64,000 nt of DNA from Asterias amurensis. Lineage: Eukaryota > Echinodermata > Asteroidea > Forcipulatida > Asteriidae. The position numbers were made by a program, and so were the translations under genes. Where the stretch lies: the NCBI RefSeq assembly GCF_032118995.1, contig NC_092661.1, positions 1,738,501-1,802,500 on the forward strand, given 5' to 3'. The number at the start of each line of letters is the position of its first letter. Within the stretch, counting starts at the first letter, position 1. Under the pieces are notes generated by a model. That model saw nothing but the letters and a program-made list of their open reading frames with translations. It had not been told where the DNA came from and ran no database searches. Of the stretch, positions 20,701 through 28,558 are shown one piece after another.

Positions 20701-23700
20701 AGAGTAATGAGGGTAGCGTGGATTTACTGGAGCGCTCAGTTTTACATTTAGGTATTTGAAAGCTAGTAGTTGAGGCTGCTCTGAGATGGATGTTAGTGGT
20801 GTTAGATCTGGCAAGAGGTAGTAAGTGACAAAGTTTTTGAGAACAACGAAGATTATTACCAAACTTAAGCAACAGATTATGGCGTCTAGATTCTAAAGTG
20901 GGAATATTAAGACTAGACAGAGCATGTGAGTAGGTAATATATACATAGCCTAAAATAATACGACTGGCTCAATTCTGCACACGCTCTAAAGAGATATTTT
21001 GCTCCTTGCTTATTGAAGTGTGCCATACTTGGCAGGCATACTCAAGAACTGGTCTTATGTAACAAATGTAAAGAAAGATGTTTTAAAAGTAGAATATAAT
21101 GATCCACACAAGTATCACTCGAAAAACCTCGTCGACAAACACGGTCGGCCATTTTTGGGAGTCAAATAAGTCAAATTTTTTACTACCATAAATGTCCGAC
21201 CCTGTTAGTTCGCAAAGTAAAAGAAAAACCACGCAATTTCGAGGCAAATTTGTGTGGATCATTGTAATCTACTTTTAAAACATCTTTCTAGCCATACGCA
21301 TTTTATAACAAACGGTTATAAACGCTTTTCAAAGACCAACTCGACCGATCCAAGGCAACATGTTCCTTTAACTTGACCTGTCTTTGTTTGCATAACTTAA
21401 GGAGAAGGAAGACAAATAGAAATCTACGAAGCAAGAATCACTTCCAGATTTTCTCTCTAGTGATAATAATATCTGTTGGCATGTGGCCTTAAAGGATTTG
21501 GGTACTTTTTGCATCAAACATAAAAGACAATGTTCACAGATTTACATCAAACTGACACTGTTTGAAGCTAATGACAGTAGCAAGCTTCCCTTAAAATACT
21601 ACTTACTGAGGTGCTATAGTTTTTGAGAAATTAGTAAAACAATGTCATGAAAAAACGTTTTTTGCATTCTAAAATAATTTTCGTCTCATGATCACTGAGA
21701 CGAAAATTATTTTCATGACATTGTGTTACTCATTTCTCAAAAACTACAGCACCTCAGCAGGTAATATTTTCAGGGAAGCTTTCTACTATCGTTATCTTCA
21801 AACTGTGTAAGTTTGGTGTAAATCTGTAGACATTGTGTTTTTTGTCCAACAAAAAGTACACAGACCCTTTAAAGGATTGAGAAAGAGGAGACTGTTAAAT
21901 CAGCCATGATGGGAAGAATACTGCCCTCTTGTGGCGGATGGGGATGAGATAATAAGCTTCACTTTAATACCTGTTTTTGTTTTGCATATCTTAGGGAGAA
22001 GGATGACAGAGAGAAATCTATGATGCAAGAATCACTGCCAGATCTTGTCTCTAGTGACATGCATCGGGAGATGATGAGGAAGAAATGGGAGGCTGAGGAG
22101 GAGGAGATGAGGAGCCGAGGTCCTGGTCCTCTTCACTACCAGAACCTCAAGTTTGATGGTAAGGTGTACGATGAAGTAGACCATACAGTATTTTTTCTTT
22201 ATTCAATTTAAAGACACTGGACACTGTTGGTAATTGTTAAAGACCAGTCTTCTCACTTGGTGTGTCTCAACATATATGCATAAAATACAAACCTGTGAAA
22301 ATTTGAGCTCAATAGGTCGTCGAAGTTGCCAGATAAGAATGAAAGAAAAAACACCTTTTTCGCACAAGTTGTGTGCTTTCAGATGTTTGATTTCCAAACC
22401 TCAAACTCTAAATCTTAGGTCTCAAATTGAAATTTCTCGAAAACTATGTAACTTCAGAGGGAGCCGTTTCTCACAATGTTTTATACTATCAACCTCTCCC
22501 CATTTCTCTTTACCAAGTGAGGTTTTATGCTAACAATTATTTTGAGTAATTATCAATAGTGTCCACTGCCTTTAAATGACCCAGGCGGCCCTCATGCCTT
22601 CCTTTTGTTACGCAACACCAGGCAGTTTCTCTGACTCCACTCACACCTGTGTACTCACTGCATGCACTCCCTCTCTCATTTATATTTTTAGGACTCACTC
22701 CGGGATGAGGCAGTAGTTTAAAGCCATTGGACCCTTTCGGTACAGATAAAAAAATTAAAGTTCACAGATTTTCAAATAACTTACAGGGTTTACAGAAGAT
22801 AGTGGTGAAAGACTTCTCTTGAAATATTATTCCATGAAATGCTTTACTTTTTGACTTGAGAAAACAGTAAAACAATATCAATTCTCGATAACGAGAATAA
22901 CGGATTTATTTTTAAACACATGTCATGACATGGCGAAATGTCATGACATGGCGAAAATGTGCGGATATGAGGGTGGGTTTTCCCGTTATTTTCTCCAGAC
23001 TCCGATGACCGATTGAGCCTAAATTTTCACAGGGTTTGTTATTTGATATAGAAGTTGTGATACACGAAGTGTGAGCCTTGGACAATACTGTTTTCCAAAA
23101 GAGTCCAATGGCTTTAACCATCACCAGAATGTGTGTATAATGATTGCCACCTAGCGACTCTTATCTGTTAGAGAGGACAATTCAATTCAGCACTTACATT
23201 ATTTTATCTGGACTCTTGGTGCTGTGGTGTACTGTTTGGCAGAGAATCGGGCAAGTCGGTCTATGGTTTTCCTTTACACTAACACAATCGGCCATTTTGT
23301 GGAGTCAAGAGTTTCGTGTTTGTTCACGACGTACATGTATAAGGAAAACCGCAATTTCAAGGCATATTTGTGTGGATTTCTTTAAACTACTTTTAAAACA
23401 TCTTTCTAACCTAACATATTTCTTAAAAAACGGTTTTAAACACTTTTCATAGACCAACTCGTCCGATCCAAGGCAACGTGTACCTTTTAGTGTTAAAGAA
23501 AGAGAAACAATTTGTGTATTTTGTTTTCCATCTTAAAGACTCTGGACACTATTGGCAATTGTCAAAGACCAGTCTTCTCACTTGGTGTATCTCAACATAT
23601 GCATAAAACAACAAACATGTGTAAATTTTAACTCAATAGGTCATCGAAGTTGCCAGCTATAATAATGAAAGAAAAAATGCTTTTGGCGCATAAGTTGTGT

Positions 23701-26700
23701 GCTTTCAGATGCTTGATTTCGCGACCTCAAATTCTAAATCTAGGTCTCGAAATCAAATTCGTGGAAAATTACTTCTTTCTCAAAAACTACGTTACTTCAG
23801 AGGGAGCCGTTTCTCGCAATGTTTTATACTATCAACCTCTACCCATTACTCTTTTACCAAGTAAGGTTTTATGCTAATAATTATTTTGAGTAAGTCTCAA
23901 GGGTTGGGAACGGTAGGAATATTCCAATTTGACAAAGACCACTCCATTGGGCGTCTGCCCGTATTCACTCATGTAGGATTCCTTTCTTACTTTAGCATAA
24001 TGATTCAGTCTAGATAGTAGATCGTTCTTGTGGTTTAAAGCCATTGGACACTTCCGGTAAATTTATATATAAAATAACAAACCTTTGAAAATTTAGGCTC
24101 AATCGGTCATCGGAGTCGGGAGAAAATAACGGGGAAACCCACCCTTGTTTCCGCACGTTTAGCCGTGTCATGACATGTGTTTACAGTAAATCCGTAATTC
24201 TCGCTATCGAGAATTGATAATTGTTTTAAACAGCTACCTGAGCGGAATGTTTTCAACGGAAATGGTATTTTAACTTGTTTATAATGGACTTGTTCACCAT
24301 TTTACTGTAATTTTGATATGTGTACACTTCTGAATTTCTCGTAATTATCGATTCAAAAATTAGGCCCCAACCTAAAGTTTTTGAAAAACTACAAACACTT
24401 CTGCCGTTGAGAGCGCGCGTCAAAGGACAATGCGGCTGACGTCATCTCTGGGAGCTTGCTTTGTTATGCCTCCCCACTGCAACAAAGCGGCTTTACAAAT
24501 TTGGAGCTCCCAGAGATGACGTTTTGAGAGTGATTACGTAACAGGGCTTTTCGCAAATCTCTCAGAAAAGCGCTAGATAAGGGCATTCAAAATGATTGTT
24601 TTTTTACACAATTGAAATCTTGTTATAGTCACATGACTCGATTTCCCTATTCTTTGAAAACATTTTAAGTGAATTTCAGGAAAGTTTACGACTTGACATT
24701 TTCATTCAAGCAGGTCTTTAATGTTTTCATGGAATAATATTTCAAGAGAAGTCTTTCTCCATTACCTTGTTTAAGCCCTGTAAGTTATTTTTAAATCTGT
24801 GAACTTTTATTTTGTTTTCTGTTCCGAAAGTGTATAATGGCTTTAATGGGTTGCGATCATGTGCCCACGGGAATGAATTTTGGAACACACAAAGATTTGC
24901 TGTGATTTTTTGTACTGCCCGGGTTTCCCAAGATAATTTTAAACAAAATGTTTCTGCAAATTCTGAAAAGTGTTACCATAGGTAAGCTCAATAAATTTTT
25001 GAGACAGTGAACAAAAGCCACATTTTCTCAATAGATAAAAATAAGTCTAGGTACATTTTTTGAGAACAGTCAATCTCTCTACTGGGTTAAAAATCATTGT
25101 TTCATTATGACAAAACAAATTAAAAAATACTAACTTGTTCTGCAAAGTGATCACTGATGAAAGGCAGTGGACACTACTGGTAATTGTTTATAGTGTAAAA
25201 CATCAAAAAAAATTGTGAGAAACGGCTCCCTCTGAAGTAAAGTAGTTTTCGAAAAATTATTTTTCCATGAATTTGATTTCGAGACCTCATAATTAGATTT
25301 TGAGATCTCAAAATCAAGCATCTGAAAGCACCCAACTTTGTGTGACAAGGGTGTTTTCTGTCATTATCTCGCAACTTCGATGACCAATTGAGCTCAAATT
25401 TTACCATGTTTGTTATTTCATGCATATGTTGAGATACACCAAGTGAGAAGACTGGTCTTTGACAAATACCAAAAGTGTCCAGAGTCTTTAATGCCAGTTT
25501 TGTTTCTGTTCAGAGGTGAGAGAGATGGGTGTCGGCTACTTTGACTTCTCAAAGGATGAGGGAGAGAGAAAGAGTCAGATGGAGATGTTGAGTCATCTTA
25601 GAGACAAGGTAAGAAGATAACATGATTTTTGGGGTTGTTCTAAAAACCCCTCGACCCCCGCACTGCTAAAAATAGTTTTCTTGAAACAAGAAAAACATCT
25701 TATTTTGAGAAAATCTTCTTGTGTCACTCCCTAGAAAATATTTTCTAGGGAGTGATACAAGAATAATTTTCTTAAAATAAGATGTTTTTCTTGTTTCAAG
25801 AATACCATTTTTAGCAGTGCGCGACCCCCACGACCCACGACCCACTACCCTCCGACGCCCGCCCCGTGTTCGAAGAATGTCCCAATTCCGAATTCATAAA
25901 ATGTCGCTTTACGGCCGAGTAAGAATTAAGTCCCCGATTTAGAATTCACAGTGTGTGATCCGTGACGCAACTTCCTTCCACGACTAGGCTTGACTTCAAG
26001 TCTGAGACTGCGATTATATTTATCTGCATCAGCCACACAGAATTGGGAGTATTTACTCTCCGCTTCCGCACGACAAGTGCACACCGATTGGGGACCCCAA
26101 ACACGTCCGTGTGGCCATTCTGGCGGTCGGGTCTACAACCTTGAGCTCCGCTTAGAGCAACTAGTAGTACCATAGTACACAGGACGGGAGCGATCGGCCG
26201 GAAATGGGTCCGCCTGATCATCACGTAATGAGTTGGCCGTAATCGTACTGGGGCGGTAAACACAGGTTTCCAGTTGGGATAATAATCTCGGATCGGCCAA
26301 GAGATACACGTGGAAATGCTGCGGTTTTTATCTGTACATCGTAATTGCCACAGGCCCGATCTCGGCAGCCAATCACGCGAAGTTTGCTTCGTGCATACTA
26401 CGTGTCTCGTACGATGTGTTGTTGTGATCTGCGAGGCATGGTAGTCAATGTCAGCATACAAAATTGTGTGCGTGATTGGCTGAGGTTGTGAACTGTGGCA
26501 ATTTCGGTGTACAGAAAAAAAGATTGCACAAAAGTCGATGGTCGAGGGGGTCGTGGATCGAGGGGGTTTTAGAACAACCCTGATTTTTGTGTCGATTAAA
26601 GACCAGGGGCCAATTTCATAGAGCTGCTTAAGCAAAAAAATTGCTTAAGCACGAAAATAGCTCGCTTATTTTACACATGTTACTGGCCAAAATGTCATGC

Positions 26701-27734
26701 CATATACATTGCTTGTGACTGGTATTTAGCTGTTGTTTACTTAGCATAAAAATTGAGTGGAGTCTTGGCCGGTAATCTGATTTTACTAAGCAAGGATTTT
26801 TTTGTTTAAGCAAAATTTTGTGCTTAAGCAGCTCTATGAAATTGGGCCCAGCATTCTCACTTGGTTTATACACACCCACGTGACGGGCTCTCCACCAATA
26901 GGAATAGCAAAACTGTCTGAGGTATTTATGAATCTCTTTTTGAGTAGAGTTGGTTCTGAGAAGAACCGTTGGTTGACAACTCAAAACTACTACTCTCAGT
27001 GAGATTTACACAAGCCTCCCCTCATGGAATAAAAATTGTGATGCGATCTAAACCCATCACAAGGTGATGAAAGTATTCATTTTTGAGTTAATGTATATAC
27101 ATGAAATTCAAGGGGACACTCTACTCTTTTTAAAACTGTTTTATTTTTAGTCATAGAATGTCCACAACCCAAGTTACGCTCTAATGAAGTTCGTATCTAC
27201 CTCTACCTCCATGGTAGGACCAAGGGTGGATTTCACAAAGAGTTAAGACTTGTCTTATCTCGAGTTAGGACGAGTTACTCGTCAGTTTGTAATATCTTCT
27301 AGGATTATAGTCCTAAGTTAGGAATAGTCCTAACCCTTTGTGAAATTGACCCAGTTGGCCTTGGTTTGAGAAATCAAGCTTTAAAGTTCCAAATGCACAT
27401 TGATACAGACGTTTTTCAAGAATACAGTTGGAATATCGTTTTGTGGGATCAATTCTTCTTCAGACGCTTGGTCAGAGAAACAAGAGTGAACAGCTCAAAG
27501 CGAAACACAAAGCGGCCCTGAAGGCCCGACTGGATAAAGTGAAGCAGCGTAAGAGAGCTAAGGGGGAGATAGTTGAGGAAGAGGGCGATAAGGACCATCA
27601 GGAGGAGGAGGAAGATGCGAGGATGAAGGAGGAAGCAGAGTCAGCGAGACGGAGACAGAAGGAGGAGGATGAGAAGAGATTAGCAGAGAGGCTGAGCAAG
27701 ACTGCGCCGGCGAGACCTTGGGATATCGGAAAAG
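8700..27734 (+). CDS. CCDC174: CCDC174-like coiled-coil gene, eight exons recognised, last exon missing
   Basis: Exons: 8700-8738, 11081-11183, 11940-12040, 15661-15720, 18151-18320, 21995-22158, 25514-25608, 27464-27734. In order these match the collinear landmarks of the vertebrate coiled-coil protein as I remember it: basic N-terminus, LVxLKAELF, SIWxKxNxGVxxRAEK, KLYExMxKG, HFLVDYxxK, LPDL...GPxHY, GVGYF, then a charged Lys/Glu C-terminal region with PWDIGKG. The human protein is nuclear and has been linked to RNA metabolism. The segment after W in exon 5 (human VDYVDSLGR) and the final exon were not found. Exon 2 has a frameshift and a stop, exons 3/4 do not join in phase, and exon 5 has one extra G; exons 6-8 join perfectly. 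It is either a decaying copy or an intact gene with sequence errors. Confidence 0.75.
8975..9210 (-). mobile_element. LINE reverse-transcriptase C-terminal fragment
   Basis: On the minus strand it reads GHQLKLYKSRSNLNLRKFWF, SQRVVNYWNILPRKAIEAS and FKGHVDKFLKNV. This is the stereotyped extreme C-terminus of a non-LTR retrotransposon ORF2 (R-x-N-x-R-K-x-x-F-S-Q-R-V-x-x-x-W-N-x-L-P). A run of about 18 C residues (8959-8978) directly abuts its 3' side. The 5' part of the element is absent. Confidence 0.75.
9240..9862. mobile_element. Nested cluster of short foldback elements
   Basis: Three palindromic units. 9243-9376 has GGCGCCACCACTTTTTCACTC and its complement at the ends. 9474-9574 is a compact hairpin (CTAGAACTATTTTGGTTT with arms closing on CGATAGCCGGAC). 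9571-9862 is a second CCACTTTTTC foldback whose centre is filled by an independent hairpin (9638-9783, CCAGTAACTGGGGC ends). None is coding. Confidence 0.7.
10040..10210 (-). mobile_element. Fragment of a dispersed repeat shared with 40850
   Basis: The segment with CTACTTGCCAGGTAGAGTTTG and TTCTTAGGGAACTG is the reverse complement of 40860-40960. Function and class are unknown. Confidence 0.5.
10455..10735. repeat. ACA/AAC microsatellite
   Basis: Imperfect (AAC)n with interspersed GGGACAACAACA units. Its apparent open frames on both strands are composition artefacts. Confidence 0.8.
10880..11045. mobile_element. Dispersed repeat related to 40130-40270
   Basis: ACCCGGGCGGAAGATAGG, GGACTACTACTTTAGCTTAC and ATTTCGACTACCTTGCTCTA reappear in reverse orientation near 40130-40270. 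The borders and class are not resolved. Confidence 0.45.
11081..11183 (+). pseudogene. CCDC174: CCDC174-like exon 2, frameshifted
   Basis: Good acceptor (CTTCTTTTGCAG) and donor (AAGGTAGG). It starts LVGLKAELF in phase 0, the family signature. One inserted base just after this shifts the frame; the restored frame reads a KHEALMKD segment, then TGA, then LQQNSTTVKAKPVPK, which leads directly into exon 3. Exon length is 103 instead of the 102 needed for phase, which independently confirms the insertion. The in-frame TGA is a second defect. Confidence 0.65.
11279..11490 (+). mobile_element. tRNA-derived SINE
   Basis: The 5' head has RNA polymerase III boxes: an A-box-like GTGGCCAGGCGGTAAAGAGC and a B-box-like GGGTTAGAATCCC. 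A body with GACACTTCACCATTGCTTCG and GTTGTGTAACGCATG follows. It is related to the minus-strand SINE at 30377. Confidence 0.65.
11500..11888. mobile_element. Degenerate AAAGGGTCT/GTCTCATGAGAC foldback interrupted by a minimal MITE
   Basis: Shares TTTTCGTCTCAGTGAGACGAA and TTGTTTTACTCATTTCTC with the better copies at 17131, 21489 and 28194. A 52-bp palindrome (11573-11624) is inserted in it. Confidence 0.6.
11573..11624. mobile_element. Minimal GGCAGTGGACAC element: a perfect 52-bp palindrome
   Basis: TTAA, then AGGCAGTGGACACTATTGG running into the centre GGTAATTACC, then the exact reverse complement and TTAA. All internal sequence found in the roughly 390-bp copies is gone, leaving only the two terminal repeats back to back. 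Confidence 0.85.
11940..12040 (+). CDS. CCDC174: CCDC174-like exon 3
   Basis: Phase 0 entry after TTTTTTTACAG. It encodes KASIWTKKNAGVQSRAEK, the best conserved block of the family, then an acidic stretch EEENALDKS. The donor is AAGGTAAAT, phase 2. The next recognisable exon would need phase 1, so either a mini-exon was missed or a base count is off. Confidence 0.8.
12093..12742. repeat. Minisatellite, about 80-bp unit, eight copies
   Basis: The unit contains GTGAAGGGGGTAACCCTG, TTTCAGCCCCAGGAGTAGG and TGGATGATACCCATGCC. Copies differ by a few substitutions and small indels. It starts 53 bp after the exon 3 donor. Confidence 0.9.
12788..13689. mobile_element. Terminal-inverted-repeat element of about 0.9 kb
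   Basis: The ends are inverted: GCCCCTTTCACACGAGCGCT (left) against AGCGCTCGTGTGAATGGGCC (right), extending into GCAAACGCGGGTCCC / GGGACCCTCGTTTGC. The interior is non-coding with several short palindromes (GTAACGTTATCG-type near 13080-13130; CATAACATCGATGTTATG near 13628). Confidence 0.75.
13870..14128 (+). pseudogene. Degenerate THAP domain
   Basis: A start-like AMPTRYIAAKCSKTT...DGVSL is followed by SALCSES and, in a shifted frame, FDMKRKVILKHDTIPTIF, the typical end of a THAP domain (...L-K-x-D-A-V-P-T-I-F). A short tail (SGTSKKVPERRDEL) ends at TGA. The frame is broken between the two halves and the first zinc cysteine is replaced. It is related to 1306-1400. Confidence 0.55.
14655..14805 (+). 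mobile_element. Possible tRNA-derived SINE fragment
   Basis: GTGGGTTCAAATCCCACC is a canonical B-box/T-arm hairpin, preceded by CTCTAGCAATGCAAAGATC. No complete cloverleaf can be drawn. Confidence 0.4.
14806..15193. mobile_element. Foldback MITE, GGCAGTGGACAC family (copy 3)
   Basis: TTAA-bordered, in the orientation that begins TAATTGTCAAAGACTAGTC. It is followed two bases later by an oppositely oriented full copy. Confidence 0.8.
15196..15581. mobile_element. Foldback MITE, GGCAGTGGACAC family (copy 4)
   Basis: TTAA at both ends, reverse orientation to copy 3. Internal GAGACCTCAGATTTAGAACT and AGCATCTGAAAGCAC are family hallmarks. Confidence 0.85.
15661..15720 (+). CDS. CCDC174: CCDC174-like exon 4
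   Basis: Reads LEPKTKLYEEMSKGAILTA after a CGGGGCAG acceptor and ends phase 1 at GTAAAT, matching the KLYEKMTKG landmark. Its exit phase agrees with exon 5; its entry phase does not agree with exon 3. Confidence 0.7.
15764..16154. mobile_element. Foldback MITE, GGCAGTGGACAC family (copy 5)
   Basis: A complete TTAA-flanked copy 43 bp after exon 4. Confidence 0.85.
16248..16768. mobile_element. Foldback MITE, ACACGTTGCCTTGGATCGG family (copy 1), with insertion
   Basis: TTAA ends; the terminal repeats read AAGGAACACGTTGCCTTGG and CAAGGTCAACGTTTTCCTT. The element is interrupted at 16453-16684 by a LINE 3' end. Confidence 0.8.
16453..16684 (+). mobile_element. LINE 3' end inserted in a MITE
   Basis: The sequence ends GAATTTCACTGTAC...TGACAATAAAACATT followed by (ATTCT)n, a common non-LTR retrotransposon 3' terminus. 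The host element resumes without loss at AATCATATGCATTTC. Confidence 0.6.
16765..17134. mobile_element. Foldback MITE, AAGCCATTGGACCC family (copy 1)
   Basis: The ends are AAAGCCATTGGACCCTTTCGG and CCGAAAGGGTCCAATGGCTTT, with TTAA at both borders. It shares its left TTAA with the preceding element and its right TTAA with the next. Confidence 0.85.
17131..17495. mobile_element. Foldback MITE, AAGGATTTGGGTACC / GTCTCATGAGAC family (copy 1)
   Basis: TTAA ends. The centre is the palindrome TTTTCGTCTCATGAGACGAAA, with long arms (AAACAATGTCATGAAAA and its complement). Confidence 0.85.
17496..18150. other. End of intron 4, nothing recognised
   Basis: No repeat borders or exons are supported. Short open frames here lack splice or family evidence. 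Confidence 0.4.
18151..18320 (+). CDS. CCDC174: CCDC174-like exon 5, with one extra G
   Basis: Entry completes a Gly codon from exon 4, then DDVADHFLVDYEKKAIGDM and a Glu/Lys-rich coil. Near the end a run of six G (five in every downstream repeat copy) shifts the frame. With five the exon ends GATDVPGPVDPQDQ plus a split Trp codon whose third base is supplied by exon 6. The donor is ATGGTAAGG. The exon's last 75 bp are the first unit of the adjoining minisatellite. Confidence 0.75.
18246..19285 (+). repeat. Minisatellite made of an exon 3' end and its splice donor, nine copies
   Basis: The unit of about 115-125 bp includes AGGCAGCAAGGGCGGGGCTG, GAGTATGAGATGGGGGCC, GATGTACCTGGCCCTGTCG, and ACCAATGGTAAGG or ACCAATGGTGAGG, then a poly-G spacer. 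The first unit is the exon itself; eight more follow, starting near 18366, 18496, 18618, 18732, 18848, 18961, 19076 and 19194. Each preserves a usable 5' splice site. Spacer length varies through G runs. Confidence 0.9.
19389..19886. mobile_element. Foldback MITE, GGCAGTGGACAC family, degenerate with insertion (copy 6)
   Basis: Starts TTAAAGGCAGTATTAG and ends GTTCAGTGGATTTTAA. Family order is interrupted near 19430-19540 by about 110 bp of unrelated sequence. Confidence 0.6.
19921..20331. mobile_element. Foldback element with GCGC-rich centre
   Basis: The outer arms are inverted (TTGAACATTCGAGGTTGGAAA against TTTCAAACCTCGAACTTTCAA; CACGTGGAAGCCAGCCGGTC against GACCGGCTGGCTTCCGCGTG). An alternating (GC)n tract (GGGCGCGCGCGCGC) sits near 20137. 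Confidence 0.7.
20696..21057 (-). mobile_element. LINE reverse-transcriptase C-terminal fragment
   Basis: The minus strand reads IRPVLEYACQVWHTSISKEQ, LERVQN, stop, ASRIILGYVYITYSHAL, LNIPTLESRRHNLLLKF, and ends with KSTLPSLL and a stop. R-P-x-L-E-Y-A-x-x-x-W and L-E-x-V-Q are strong non-LTR ORF2 C-terminal landmarks. One internal stop makes it dead. It abuts a truncated MITE on its 5' side. Confidence 0.8.
21057..21371. mobile_element. Foldback MITE, ACACGTTGCCTTGG family, half copy (copy 2)
   Basis: Carries TTTTAAAAGTAGAATATAA, CTCGACCGATCCAAGGCAAC and the TTAA end. The left terminus was lost at the LINE junction. Confidence 0.7.
21399..21475 (+). pseudogene. Decayed 5' fragment of CCDC174-like exon 6
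   Basis: TTAAGGAGAAGGAAGACAAA, then GAAATCTACGAAGCAAGAATCAC and TCTCTCTAGTGATAATAA, resembles the first 75 bp of exon 6 (21995) with substitutions and stops. An analogous fragment precedes the second exon 6 copy at 34728. Confidence 0.6.
21489..21872. mobile_element. Foldback MITE, AAGGATTTGGGTAC family (copy 2)
   Basis: Complete, TTAA-flanked, with central GTCTCATGATCACTGAGACG. Confidence 0.85.
21995..22158 (+). CDS. CCDC174: CCDC174-like exon 6 (copy A, intact)
   Basis: Acceptor TTGCATATCTTAG, first base completes TGG, then EKDDREKSMMQESLPDLVSS, DMHREMMRKKWEAEEEEM and GPGPLHYQNLKFD. It ends phase 1 at GTAAGG. LPDL and G-P-x-H-Y are the family landmarks. Phases agree with exon 5 (five-G version) and exon 7. 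Confidence 0.8.
22208..22575. mobile_element. Foldback MITE, GGCAGTGGACAC family (copy 7)
   Basis: TTAA-flanked complete copy. The same insertion is present downstream of the second exon 6 copy (35155), so it predates the duplication. Confidence 0.85.
22718..23117. mobile_element. Foldback MITE, AAGCCATTGGACCC family (copy 2)
   Basis: Complete, TTAA-bordered, with a short internal duplication of GACATGGCGAAA. Its paralogue is 35677-36058. Confidence 0.85.
23225..23498. mobile_element. Foldback MITE, ACACGTTGCCTTGG family, partial (copy 3)
   Basis: Right portion with CATCTTTCTAACC and CGTCCGATCCAAGGCAACG; the left terminus is missing. Confidence 0.65.
23533..23893. mobile_element. Foldback MITE, GGCAGTGGACAC family, 3'-truncated (copy 8)
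   Basis: Starts TTAAAGACTCTGGACAC and runs to TTATTTTGAGTAAG, where it stops short of the second terminal repeat. Confidence 0.75.
24035..24846. mobile_element. Foldback MITE, AAGCCATTGGACAC family, with about 500-bp insertion (copy 3)
   Basis: TTAA ends. Family sequence is interrupted between about 24226 and 24728 by an unrelated segment that itself contains an inverted pair (GACGTCATCTCTGGGAGC / GAGCTCCCAGAGATGACG). The flanks on both sides match those of a different element at 28194. Confidence 0.75.
25158..25491. mobile_element. Foldback MITE, GGCAGTGGACAC family (copy 9)
   Basis: Ends 22 bp upstream of exon 7, so the exon's polypyrimidine tract directly follows it. The orthologous insertion is duplicated at 29283. 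Confidence 0.8.
25514..25608 (+). CDS. CCDC174: CCDC174-like exon 7 (copy A, intact)
   Basis: Acceptor TTCTGTTCAG. It completes a Glu codon, then VREMGVGYFDFSKDEGE and MEMLSHLRDK, matching the family's L-G-V-G-Y-F-x-F segment. Phase 0 exit at GTAAGA. Confidence 0.85.
25633..26581. mobile_element. Composite foldback element, GGTTGTTCTAAAACCCCTCG ends
   Basis: The terminal repeats GGTTGTTCTAAAAACCCCTC and GAGGGGGTTTTAGAACAACC bound about 0.95 kb. Near its left end a second palindrome (25668-25822; ATCTTATTTTGAGAAAAT / ATTTTCTTAAAATAAGAT) is nested. A long minus-strand open frame across it runs into the next MITE and has no domain signature, so I do not call a gene. Confidence 0.7.
26606..26849. 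mobile_element. Foldback MITE, GGGCCAATTTCATAGAG family (copy 2)
   Basis: Complete; the closest relative in the window is copy 1 at 7900. Confidence 0.85.
26850..27463. other. Intron 7 tail, composed of dispersed repeat pieces
   Basis: Contains a CCACGTGACGGGCTCTCCACC...CCAATAGGAATAG block also seen near 20060, 32740, 37520 and 39980, and a small foldback at 27230-27355 (GGATTTCACAAAGAGTTAAG / CCTTTGTGAAATTGACCC) shared with 32253 and 39296. Confidence 0.55.
27464..27734 (+). CDS. CCDC174: CCDC174-like exon 8 (copy A, intact)
   Basis: Phase 0 entry after CTTCTTCAG. It encodes about 90 residues: LKAKHKAALKARLDKVKQRK, an acidic run, a Lys/Arg-Glu coiled coil (EEAESARRRQKEEDEKRL) and TAPARPWDIGKG. 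It leaves in phase 1 at GTAGGG. The family continues with an aromatic-rich last exon (F-x-F-x-Y-W), which I could not find. Confidence 0.8.
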
Positions 27735-28062
27735 GTAGGGTACCCTTCTTCATCTTCTTGTTCTTTTTTTAGGGCGTGTGTGTCGTTTTCTTGATGCGGA
27801 AGGCTCTAGCAAAGTATTAGACTCAAAGTACATTAAAGCCATGTTCCCATTGGACTTTTCCTTCAGCTGTCACGTGGAAATTTACTGTGACTGGCCTTTG
27901 AGTAATTCTACAGTGCGTTCCCACCTAGACTTATATTCCGCAGCGTTTGCATAGCGTTTTACAGCGTGGTCGCGGTAGTTTTACAGCGAGGAGCTGTTCC
28001 CATTGGACTTTCTACAGTGCGTTCCCACCTAGACTTATATACTGCAACGTTTAGGAAGGAAT

Positions 28063-28200
28063 ATTTCAAACGGTAGAAATATTCCAATTTTACAAATACC
28101 ATTCCATTGGGCGCCTGCCCGATTCACTCATGTAGGATTCCTTTCTTACTTGAGCATAATGATTCAGTCTAGTCAGTAGATCATTCTTGTGGTTTAAAGG
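28063..28200. repeat. Start of the paralogous segment matching 23925-24040
   Basis: ATTCCATTGGGCG-CTGCCCG, CATGTAGGATTCCTTTCTTAC and CATAATGATTCAGTCTAG recur from 23940. From here the order of the upstream intron and exon 7 is repeated to about 29035. Confidence 0.75.
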
Positions 28201-28558
28201 GTCTATGTTATAACTTTGTAGGACAAAAACACAATGTCCACAGATTTACACTAAACTTACACAGTTTGAAGATAATGATAGTAGAAAGCTTCCATGAAAA
28301 TATTACATGCTAAAGTGCTGTAGTTTTGGGGAAATGTGTAAAACAATGTCACGAAAATAGTTTATGTCTCATGAGACGAAAATTAATTGAATCATTTACA
28401 AACGTATTTTCATGACATTTTTTTACTCATTTCTCAAAAACTACTGCACCTCAGTAAGTAATATTTGAAGGGATAAGCTTTCCACTACCATTATCTTCAA
28501 ACCCTGTAAGTTTAATGTAAATCTATGGACATTTTGAAAAGGTACCCAAATCCTTTAA
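28194..28558. mobile_element. Foldback MITE, AAGGATTTGGGTACC family, reverse (copy 3)
   Basis: TTAA-bordered, with flanks TTCTTGTGGTTTAA and TTTAATGGGTTGCGATC identical to those of the different MITE at 24035. Confidence 0.85.

Noticed and set aside
22234-22533. 99-codon frame and many 60-110-codon frames inside GGCAGTGGACAC elements (15212, 23650, 25174, 29207, 34475)
   Set aside because: Similar peptides appear wherever the MITE occurs, in either orientation, with frameshifts among copies. They are translations of a non-coding repeat.
25946-26635. 229-codon minus-strand open frame
   Set aside because: It runs across the right half of one foldback element and into the next MITE, and begins within terminal-repeat sequence (translated GGGCCAATTTCATAG ends). 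It has no domain signature and a shuffled-looking composition.
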